64,000 nucleotides of DNA from NCBI GenBank assembly GCA_947652605.1, contig OX393578.1:35159470-35223469 (forward strand). The letters are read 5' to 3'. The notes below the pieces were generated by a model. The model saw only the letters and a program-made list of their open reading frames with translations. It was not told where the DNA came from and searched no databases. Position numbers and translations under genes: made by a program. This DNA comes from Elmis aenea (Eukaryota > Arthropoda > Insecta > Coleoptera > Elmidae). Positions 47,201-57,800 of the stretch are shown here, piece by piece (positions within the stretch are counted from its first letter, which is position 1; each line of letters opens with the position of its first letter).

Positions 47201-50200
47201 TATTTGTTGGCGTTATCATTTATTGGAGTTTCATATTATTGTTGTGTAAATCGATAGTCTTTGTAGCGAATTTGTTATCATATAATTATGGGTACATTTA
47301 CAACTAATGAAAAATTGTATATGTTGAAATGTTACATTCTTTGCAATAGAAATTGTGTAAAATAGATAATTCTAATTAATTATTGATTTGTTTTGGATTT
47401 TTGGTTGGTTTCTCGAAAAAACAATATTCTTTCAAATTTATTTCCAAATTTCTGTAATTACGCACCCTTCGTTGCCTTCTCTCGGGATATAGCTCTAAGT
47501 ATATTCGCTCAGCTTCTACACAGTTTTTATGGTAAAGAATATAGCATCTCAACATGTCAAATTTTTCGCTATTTTTAAATGTAGCCATCATTATAACAAT
47601 TACTACAAAGACTATCGAATTACACAACAATAATATGAAATTCTAATAAATGATAACGCAGACAAATAGTAACTGTCATTTGACATTTAATTAGTTGTTT
47701 TTTGTTTTTATTTTCATAGATAATTTGATAAATGATGGGTAAAATAGGATTTTTCTTCATTTTGTGACTTATTTATAAAAATAGCTATAGCAAGTAATAT
47801 CTCATTTAAACGAGAAAAAAAAACACATTTAACTATTCCATAACTAACTTCGCGGCCCATAAAAAAAAATGAAATTAGGGGTTATATCTCGAAAATGGTA
47901 GGTCTTAAAAAAAAATCTAAAATAACAGTTACATTCTCCATTAAAGAGTACCTTAAGAAAGTACAAATAAAATTGTTTTAACGATTAAGACAAAAAACTT
48001 ATGAGAGAAAAAAGAAATTCAACATTTTCATATTTTTTGCTATAACATCTGAAGTACGAGGAATTTTGTACTTTTAAAAATTAATTGTGGCTCCTCTCAC
48101 ACTTGGGAATAATTCATCTAATTTAAACAAACCTGTATCTCTTATAATAGGCTAGATCCCCATGCTGGAAATGTAATCTGGGACACCCTGTATAGCAGCC
48201 CCACCACTTGACTTACCCATCTAGAGTGGTATTTCATAATGGAAAATATTAAACTACTCAGAACCTTCACGAAAATGCACAGGACGGATCAAATAGACGA
48301 CGAACTAAGCGAGAAAATGGCAAGCTTTATGTCGAAAACAATAAAAATAGGAACATGGAATGAGAGTACTGGGAAACAAGGAATATGAGATTATTGAGCT
48401 GAAGAAACAAAACATCGACTTCGCTGTCATAAAGGGGACTAAGCAAAAGTTAAAGGGAACAAAGGAACTAGAAGACTATATCATGATATACAGTGGTGTA
48501 CCTCAATCTAGACGAGCTGCAAGCGTAGTAGCAATGTTAGTTCACAATCACTGGAGATCGAAAATCGTAAGCTATTCATATGTATGTCTCTGAGCACATA
48601 GTAACAGAGCAAAAATATACATGACAATTTTTGGCGTTTATGCTCCTGAAGAGGGAAAGTTAGAGGAAACAATCTCGTTTTATGACACATTGCAAAAAGT
48701 ACTAAATAAAATAAATAACACAGACCAAATTTGCTTGGCAGGAGATTTAAATGCAAGAGTAGAAAATACTCCAATAGCAGGAACAGTAGGAACTTTTGGT
48801 TAATCAGTTTTAGATAGAAATGGACAAGAACTCAGACAGCTTGCATCATACAATAAGTTAAAGATAACAAACATCTTTTTCAGAAAAAAAAAATACACAT
48901 GGGTGGCCAGAGGACAAAGATCCCTCATTGACTATATAATAGCGAATGAAAAAATGAGCAGTCTAGTGAGAGATACCAGAGTATTTAGAGGATCGGAAAT
49001 TGCTTCAGATTACTTTGTCATTTCAGAAATCAAGTTGCTCAGAAGATGGATAAAAAACAAAAAGCAAGGTGAAGTGTACAAAGTTCACCTTCTGAAAAAT
49101 GATAGCATAAAATATTTATAACAAAAACGATTAGAGAAATACCCAAGTGAGACCATAACAAAAGAAGATATCAATGAGGAATAGGAAAACATCGAAAACT
49201 GTACAAAAAAAAGTGCAAATGAAGCTATCGGAAATACAAGAAATATTTACAAAATCCAACACCACAAATCTAATTAAAGATGAAAAGATGGAACAACTAA
49301 AATAACATATCGTGAAGACAGAACAGGCAATTTGCCTACGCCATGGAGTGAAAAAGAAGAAGTATTACAAACCTGTATTTTTCGAGTTATAGGCTGTGTG
49401 CTTTTTCTTAGAACACACTGTATGCAAGTAGATTTATTGAGTTAAGTGAAACAAAAATATGTACATTCCTAGATATTCTCAAACCATTACCTTTTTTGTG
49501 CTTCTATTTCAATAGTAATTTGTCGTTTTATATTGTTCCACATGTCCAATTCACTGTGCATAGCTTCAACATCTTCATGTAAATAGTTGATCAGTTTACC
49601 CAAGGGATTTGCTGTTCTCGTCAATGTTTGTATGCCCGTTCTTAACTGTTCTATTTCTTTACTAGCGGCATCTCTACTCCTTAAACCTATATTTAAAGTA
49701 ATATGACAGATACATATTTGTGCTTAAACATTTTCTATAACAAAAATCATGTTGCAATTAGTATTCGCTAGGCATAAGTTTTTTTATATACCAGGCAGTC
49801 CAACCTTCTGTATATTTAAAATAATTTTATTATATGTGTTAAAGTATTGACAAAATATAAACAATATTCTCTTTCCGACAAGTTGATATATACAAGGTGT
49901 TTTATATTATCGTGGGTAACTTTGATCATTTATGTTACTGTAATTGCCAGAAAATTGGTGGATCCTAGCCTATACCAGTGAGTTGGTGAAAGTCCAAAAA
50001 AAGCTTGTAAACACTTTCATTTAAGGCGTTAACGTTTGTTTTCATTCAAAAAAAGCTTTAATTAACCTTTAACATGACCCTCGCTCATTTGGTCAGTAAT
50101 ATAGGGTCCAGTTAAAGGTTGGTTAATGCTATTTTTTTCAAATAAATAATGAATATGAAGCTCATTTCGAACATCCCGCCTCACTGTGGTAAATGCTAGG

Positions 50201-52699
50201 ATTTACCGGTAAAACCTAAAATTTACCTATTTTCGGGCTGTTACAGTAACATTTATATGGAACAAGTTAGAAATTTTAATACAATAATTGTCTTTATTAA
50301 AGCTATACAAAACATTTTTTTCAAGAATAAGCAAGTGTGCCTTGACAAGAATGATGAAACCATAGATAATATTAGTTTCTCATCTGTTGTAAGTGTAAAT
50401 TATTTTATAATTTAAATTTTAGTGTAGTGATGTCTCAGAATTATTGTTATTATTACAAAATACAAATAGCAACTAATAAAATCAATTATAAACTAACCAT
50501 TACATTGTTACAATCTTCGTTACCGAGTTTGGAACCACGTCTTCTTTGATTACGTGATGTTTCGACCATACTGTCTTGGTGTTTATCAAACGACAGTTTG
50601 GTCAAAACGTCACGTAATCAGAGAAGACTCGGTTCCAAACCCGGAAACGAAGATTGTAACATGGACAATGGCCACGAAAGCCTGAAGAATAAAACCATTA
50701 CCTTCATGTTCCCATTCAATATCAATTCTTGGTTTAACTTGCTCTACATTATCATCTTCATGAATTTGCTCAAGAATTTGTTCTACAAGATGTCCTTTAT
50801 CAGCAGGCAGTTCCAACGTTTTAGTCTGATATTCTGGTTCCGATGCGGCTTGAATAACAACAGTTTCTTCATCATCATCTTTGTTGGCATAGTTTTCCAC
50901 AATAATATTAACTTTACCAAGAGGAATTACTTCATCCAAAGGTAGAGAAGTTTCACTTCGTAACCTAGGTGCTCCTGGTCTGGCACTGGACGGACGAACA
51001 CTTGGAGGTCTTAAAGAACTTCGAGGTTGCACTAAATAAGATTTTTTTTATAAATATACATTCAAGAACATATTGGGTAGTTACTAATAAGCACTTCAAT
51101 AAAAAATGACTTTATTTTGCTTACTTATTATTTGTTATTTACATATGTGCATATTTTTAAATTTTGTTTTGCGAATAAATGTAGGTTTTTGGAACATAAC
51201 ATAAACAACAACCTATCGGCCACCATTTGGAACAATTTACAAAAATTGGCACATTTAGGTGCTGGATAACTTGTAAAAAAAACTCTATAGTTTCATTTTG
51301 TGTTCCAAAACACAATTATTATTTACAATATAAAATCCAAAAAGGAGTAAACCACATAAGTGTGTAGTTTCCATTTTACCACAAAATGTCTGAGAAGAAA
51401 AAAATACTGCTATTTTCGATCAAAAAACTAATTAATAATAATTGAAAATGTATACTTATAGACTCTGAAGGTTTTTCAAGTCTATCTCGTTGCTCTTGCA
51501 TTTTAGCTTGCAAATATTTTTCTTTGCCGCTCTTAGGCCTTGCTGATTTTGGTCGTTCAATAGGTGTTTCAAGAGCCACAATCCTAGCAGGGCCTGTATT
51601 TGCGACAGTAGAGTCTTGTACATCTCTGTCAATTTTTGCATTGTCTGTTTCATCATTTGCTTTAATAATTTTTTCTGCGATATGAAGGATGTTATTACTT
51701 GGCTGTGATTTAATTTCTATTCTCAAATGTTTTTCTTCCACATTTGCTTCCTGATTGGTTTCAATGATTGTAGATTTTGTATCATTTTTATTATCTCTTG
51801 GTGAAATTTTTGTTTGAAAAGATGCATTACTATTCAATTCAATTTCTTTTGGAGAGTTTTCTTGAACAGTGATTTTTTTGTTTTTACTTTTAGGTGCAGC
51901 ATCAGTTTTGGGAGTTTGTTTTTCTTGTAAATTCCTGGGTGTAACAACTTTTTTTGTATTTCTTTCTGTTTTTTCCGCAATGGCTGTTCGAGAACTCCCT
52001 TTTTTTTTTACTCGAGGGGTTACGGACACTTTGTCATTGCTTTCTTTGGATGTGCTACCTTTTAAAGAGATTTTCTCTTTAATTTTGTTTTCTTGTTTGA
52101 CCTTTTCCTCTTCATTTTTTGTAGGTACTTGTTTCTTGGACTGCTTAGAGGTTTTAAATTGTGAGATATAATTCAAGCTGCTCAGTTTTTTATCTAATGC
52201 TGTTCCTATTGCTTGCAGCAAAAAATTGGTTTCTACTGGCTCTAAACCTGCTATAACTTTACTGGGTCGCACAGTTAGTTCTATTTCCGTTATCGTTTCT
52301 ACAAGAAAATATTTAAAATGTTTATGTTTATTTTGCTTATTTACAAAAGATACTAATTATATGTTTTTTCAGTCGGATATAAACAAAATATAATTACATT
52401 GTCTTGTAACTAAATGGTTATTAGTACTTAATCATTTGTTAATACTTACTAACAGCATCAATTAATTTATTTAAAAAGGCAATTTTGGCATCTTTGTCTT
52501 TTACATTTTCAGACATTAAATCTTTTTCGCTGTATAATCCTTTTAGGAATCCATGTTCTCTGATAACAGCAATAATAACGTCATGTAAAAACCGAAATGG
52601 TGGCTTGGTTAATAATTTTTCTGTTAATGGGGGCTTTTTCAAGTATTTTCCCAATATCTTTTGTGTGTTTTGAATAACTGCTGGTAATTCTTCTGACAT
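44277..52699 (-). CDS. IFT54: Intraflagellar transport protein 54 (TRAF3IP1)
   Basis: IFT54 is a subunit of the IFT-B peripheral complex that moves ciliary cargo. It binds tubulin and microtubules through its N-terminus and IFT20 through its C-terminal coiled coil. Five exons are 52450-52699, 51456-52298, 50702-51031, 49491-49686 and 44277-44421. Phases match and the product is 587 residues (human 691). The N-terminal calponin-homology-like domain has [48 protein letters not shown] and [14 protein letters not shown] Lys/Glu/Ser/Thr-rich linker follows (about 115-360). Exon 3 carries the Arg/Pro/Ser segment and an acidic stretch. The last two exons form the coiled coil ([33 protein letters not shown]). 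The start is the ATG at 52699; an upstream in-frame GTG is ignored. Intron 4 is about 5.1 kb and holds three transposons. Confidence 0.96.
45919..46671. mobile_element. Palindromic element CAGTGTGGCTG, 753 bp
   Basis: The ends CAGTGTGGCTG and CAGCCACACTG are flanked by TATA-like sequence. The arms share TTGTCCAGCTTATATCTGC and ACACCCTGTATATTTTTAC as inverted copies over about 330 bp each. It is non-coding. It lies in IFT54 intron 4, 21 bp from the next element. Confidence 0.9.
46693..48190. mobile_element. Palindromic family B element, 1.5 kb, with HTH-like frame
   Basis: Both ends are CAGGG...CCCTG with TA flanks. The arms (CCCAGATTACATTTCTAGCA, TTATAAGAGATACAGGT-type) are inverted copies of more than 550 bp. 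The central minus-strand frame 47630-47376 encodes [17 protein letters not shown]...[18 protein letters not shown], resembling the DUF4817-type helix-turn-helix found at the start of some insect transposases. No catalytic domain follows, so the element is non-autonomous or decayed. Confidence 0.9.
48240..49370 (+). pseudogene. Degraded non-LTR retrotransposon endonuclease
   Basis: Three plus-strand fragments form an AP-endonuclease-like domain broken by stops and at least one frameshift. A start-like region [14 protein letters not shown] is followed by KIGTWN near 48345, after which the frame shifts. [12 protein letters not shown] and [13 protein letters not shown] (48630-48760, endonuclease motif GDLNA) come next, then [13 protein letters not shown] (48905-48950) and SDYFVI (49010). 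The reverse-transcriptase part is absent. It may belong to the same lineage as the element at 1-1480. It is inserted antisense to IFT54 in intron 4. Confidence 0.85.
50500..50664. repeat. Short hairpin beside IFT54 exon 3
   Basis: GTTACAATCTTCGTTACCGA (50511) and GATTACGTGATGTTTCGACC are repeated inverted at 50590-50660, giving arms of about 70 bp and a loop of about 16 bp. The right arm ends some 40 bp from the splice donor at 50701. Confidence 0.75.
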
Positions 52700-54894
52700 T
52701 TTGATACCGTAATTGTCAATTACCACTGACTTTTAAATTTTTGTATTTATATTAATGGTTGTTATGGTTACAGTACACGTGACTGTAAAATTGCGTATGC
52801 GCAATTGCCAACGTATCTTGGCCGCGCCTGAAAACTAGTCCATCCACCATTTTATTTATACCCGTGATAAAACGGTTGACGACATTCTAGGGGCGTAAGT
52901 AAAATATGTTATAATTCATAACAAATACTTGCTTTCTAGTAGCTTTTAATAAACTTTTTTTGGCAATGCTTAATGTGAAATCAACAGCTGAATAAACAAT
53001 ACATGATTAATTGTGATGAACAGTCACGGAACTAACAACCGTGATCAAGCATTACAACATGACCAATTTTATTCGACTGAAATTATAACCTAAATGTACA
53101 GATAGGGCTATCTAAACGGTAAATTTAAATGCAAAGTTCAAGAACATTATGCTGTTTGAAATGCCTTAATTTTTAAACATAACCTAATACCGAATTAGTA
53201 AAGGCTTCCTTATTTTTTTTAAAATGTTTAGCTTTATTTAGGAATATGGCTTTTGAAATAATTAAAACTTTCAGTGACCCTGATTTCAATTATTCATCAG
53301 GTTAATAAAAATGTAATGTTATATTGTTGGTGTACTTTAAAAACATTTTTTCAAAAAACCACACTAAAAATAATATGTTAATAAAATTATTTGGATAAGA
53401 TTGAATAAAATTGCTGTATAAGTTCTTGTAAAAATACGGCTTCTATTCATTTTTAAAGCTTAGGGTAGTTGATGGCATTTTTTTTTATAAAACGTACACT
53501 TGTTGAAATAATTAGTTATTTAACCAAACAACAGTTGTGAATCATCTACTTTGTTACCTGTAGCACAATACATATATTGATCTCATGTGAATACATATTT
53601 TTGATTTCCGTTAAATAGATTAACTCTTAAGCAATTAAAATTGATCACTAGAGTACTAAATACATTTTCCAATATTCTTAATTAATCAAAGGTTTATGAT
53701 TTTTATTACCAATTAATCTATTTGTCTATCAAAAAATTAAACTATTATCGTGGAGGTACCGTAATTAATCCCTGTGTAAAATTTTTATATTCTTATGCTT
53801 ATGCTTAATGCGCTTTTTATATTTTGAAATTAATTATCTAGGTTGTTTTGTATTTATAGTAAAAATATATTTAGGTTCAATGTTTAACTCAGTAAATTAA
53901 AGGGTTGTATAACTCAGTTTTTTAACAATACTTCTTATCCTCTACCAAATACATTAAATAATTTGAGTGTGACAATCATCAAATTAAATGTTTTTACAAT
54001 TTGTGTACCTATCTACATGCTAAAAAATAATTGAATATGTCTAAGCATACATATAGAATGTTTTGTTTTTCAAAGTTTGTCAGATGAAAAATTAACATGT
54101 CTACTGATACATACGGATCAAAAATAAGAGGCTCTTCGTCACATTTCTTTATACTAAAGACGAAATTCCAAATATTATTTTTCAAAGTGCTGCATGATAC
54201 TTTTGTCCAAAAAAAAGTTATGGTGTATGCCAAATCTTACACAAATTAAAATGTTCAGCCTTTTCTGACTTCAAAATGCTCAGAATTTTGTAGAAAGATA
54301 CTAATCTGTTATACTGACAATGTTGATAAATTTTTAAATGAAATATGTGAACTATAATATGTGAACCTTACCTATCTCAACTATTTGCTATTTTTCTACA
54401 TAATAGAGTACAAACATTTTTAAAAATAACCCCTTAATTATACAATGTGCTACATAACTATAAAAATTAAATACTGAAAAGTATGTAAATATTTCATAAA
54501 TTAATCGAAACATTTGAGGTTTGTTATAATCCACATTTTGAAACCAGTTAAGAATTTCACGAATTATAAATTTTGATTCATAGTAAATGTACTTGCGTTC
54601 ATACAGAAATCACACGCACAAACAGACATAAGTCAAAAATTAATTATTTTCATGTTTTGAAGAATTATAACACTTAAAGCAAACTTTTAACTATTTTTAT
54701 TCACAATTTTTGTGGACAATACTGTAAAGTGAAAAACAGATCAGTCTTTAATTAAAATGTTAGTAGTGCACTACAATGATATGTTAGTATAAAAATATTC
54801 ACTGTTCTTCAAAAAAACAAGTTTTTAGTCTCACATATTTTAATACAATTTTTTATTACTTTAATGTCAGTAATTGTTGCTTAATTTTCAGTTT
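52700..54894. promoter_or_regulatory. IFT54/zinc-finger divergent promoter and probable non-coding first exon
   Basis: A candidate 5' UTR exon of the zinc-finger gene ends at 52894 with GGGC and a GTAAGT donor. It is preceded by GTCCATCCACCATTTTA and GGCCGCGCC. The start codon at 54895 lies three bases after an acceptor (TAATTTTCAG), so an upstream non-coding exon is expected. The remaining 2 kb would be intron 1 and shows no coding frame. This is inference from splice signals. Confidence 0.45.
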
Positions 54895-57800
54895 ATGGAA
54901 GAAGACGTGACAACTGAGTACGTTGAAGAAATGGCAGATGATGAATTGGATAATCTTGAAACAACAGTCCTAAGAAACATTCCACTTGAGGAGGCTGAAG
55001 AACACATATTACAAGATGGTTCTGAAATGATAACAGGAAATTCTGATGGAAATCTGGAAATAAGAACAGTTGAAGAATTGGATCTTTTGGAGCCCGAAGA
55101 AGTAGAAGAAGAAGAAGGAGAAGAAGAAGATGATGATGAGTGAGTATGATTACAAAAATATTTATTTGAACAATACAAAATTTATTGATTTTTATTGGTA
55201 CATCAATTGCATTAATTTTACATACTTTTAGTGAGGCATTTGAAGCTGAATATATTGAAGAAAATGAAGAACTTGATGAAGATCAGTACGAAGAGATGGA
55301 AGATGATGCAATAGAGGAATATGAATCAAATGATGAAGACACTGTTATTAAATCAGAGTTGGATCCAAATAATGATCAAGAAGCAGAAGATGAACATTAC
55401 CCTTGCACACTTTGCCAACGCATTTGCAAAACTGCTGCTGTAAGTATTTGGTGAATATTTATAGTTACACGTATAACAGGCATAAATACATAATTATTTC
55501 TTAAACGTCTTAAGCTGTTGTCATCTAAATTAAAGTTACATATCTAGTTATTTAGTTAATTGTTTTTTTTTTCTTGTGCAGACTTTGAAAAGACATATAA
55601 CAGTGTGTCATGCCAAGGCTGGTGAACTGCAAGATGATCCTCTTGCTTTTGAGCTGTGCATTTGTTGTGGAGAACCTGTAGATTCAGCTCATACGGTAAA
55701 TATTTTTAAAAAATGTTTAACCTATTGGTTAGGCCAAAATCTAAGTGTATTCCACATATTAATGTTATACGGATATTCTAGTGGTAATAACGTTGAAGAT
55801 CTACATTTGTTATGCCCAACTTACGTTCAATCTGTACTTTTATGTGTATAAACTGACAGAAAACAGTCGATCAGATGTGATAATGACTATATTTTAGAAA
55901 AAATATGTATGGTATTTGAAAAAGATAAGCCAAAAAATGTTTTGTGTCTCAAAAAGTTTCTGATTTAATTAAACAGAGATTATTAATAACTGCCTGTCTT
56001 AGTTGCTGATATCAGTAGATGAGTTATTCTTAACCATTAAGACACCATTTTCAAAGAAACGTTAAGAGTTTTCTAATATATTACATAATAATTTGAGTTG
56101 ATCGAAGTACTTTTTGTTCATTTTTAAAAATTTAAGTTGTAACAGTATTTTAACTCTTTAACTGGCAAATTAATTTATCATAATTAATTGTCACCAAAAA
56201 ATGACTTCCATGCAAAATGAAATAGTTGCAAATATTGGCTCCCCTGATTATTTTACGACAAAAGTGTAAATATAAAAGTTGTTCAGAATCAAAAACTACG
56301 TAAGATTCTTCACTTGCATTTTCAATTTGGCTAGCTTTTCTGCTTCCTTTGCAAAGCTTAAAATACCGAGTGATTCAGTTTGACTGTCGCACCCCTATAA
56401 CTTCTTAATTATTGAAAATAACTCCAACAAACCTTATATTTTTGGAAACGGCGACAAATTCTCTAATAAATGATGTGCATTTGTTATGTCTATGATGACG
56501 TATGTCAATTCCGCGATAGGCAACTGTTTTTTTTTAAATTACATAGTATACAGGTTTTTGTTGATTTGGATAGAGAATTTAATTCTGAATCTGACCGTGT
56601 ATTAAAAAAGTATGTTTACATAAGAAATTTTTCAAGAAAAATCAGTTCAAAGTTTATTCAAATCATAGCAAACAGTCTATTTAACATAACAAAAAACGAT
56701 CAAATCTTAAAAATTATACTGTAACTATCAATGGAAATGTATTAAAAATTAATTTTTAATAACAATAAAAACAAATAATAGACGTCGACATAAAAAATTA
56801 GGCTTTAATGTATTCACATCCTAAACACAGTTTTCCTCTATTTGTAACTGCTTGATTGAAATTAGAGTCTAATTTTTTTTTGTCAACGTTTATTTGTTTT
56901 TATTTTTATTAAAAATTAATTTTTAATACATTTCCATTGATAGTTATAGTATAATTTTTAAAATTTGATCGTTTTTTGTTTTGTTAAATAGACTGTTTGC
57001 TATGATTTGAATAAACTTTAAACTGATTTTTCTCGAAAAATTTCTTATGTAAGCATACTTTTTTAATACATGGTCGGATTCAGAGTTAAATTCTCTATCC
57101 GAATCAACAAAAACATCTATACTAAGTAATTTAAAAAAAAAAAATTGCCTATCGCGAAATTGACATACGTCATCGTAGACATGACAAATGCACATCATTT
57201 AATAGAGAATTTGTCGCCGTTTCCAAAAATATAAGGTTTGTTGGGGTTATTTTCAATAATTAAGAAGTTATAGGGGTGCGACAGTCAAACTGAATCACCC
57301 GGTATATCGCGGTAGTTTTAATTTTTAGGTGGTTTTCACTTTTCTACTTTTATTTGAAATTCTTTTACATAAATATGAAATAAGATATGAATAAGCACTA
57401 TTATATCTTGCAGAAAGGCAAGTTTATTGTGATCTAAATTTTAAAAGTGCCGATGTTATTATTATTCGGAAATAACAGTTATAAAAAGTTTACATGTTAA
57501 GCCGCTACAATTTACATCTATTTAAAATGGTGTATCTCTTAAACCGTTGGGTAATCTTAGTTCTGTTTGTTGCAAAAACTACTTTAATATTTTGTTACAA
57601 TTTCGACTCGATATAATAGTGACCTATTAATAAAAATAAAAAAAGTTGTCGCATGTGACATTTTACGCTGCACACGCTTCCAAAATTTGCGAGGTCGCGC
57701 TTTAAACTTATTTGACAGAGTTATAAAATCTCATGAAGAATAATTTTTCACACAGTGTGATTCAGCTGATCGAAGAGAATAATTATTTTTAAAAATTACG

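Noticed and set aside
1484..48190. Regularly recurring CAGGGTG/CACCCTG motifs as a CRISPR-like array
   Set aside because: The spacing is irregular over tens of kilobases, and the motifs are the ends of eukaryotic transposons.
51869..52171. Hydrophobic plus-strand frame opposite IFT54 exon 2
   Set aside because: It is a shadow of the Lys/Glu-rich coding strand, where AAA/GAA becomes TTT/TTC.
54888..55178. Serine-rich frame opposite zinc-finger exon 1
   Set aside because: It is the complement of the acidic GAA/GAT repeats of the real exon.
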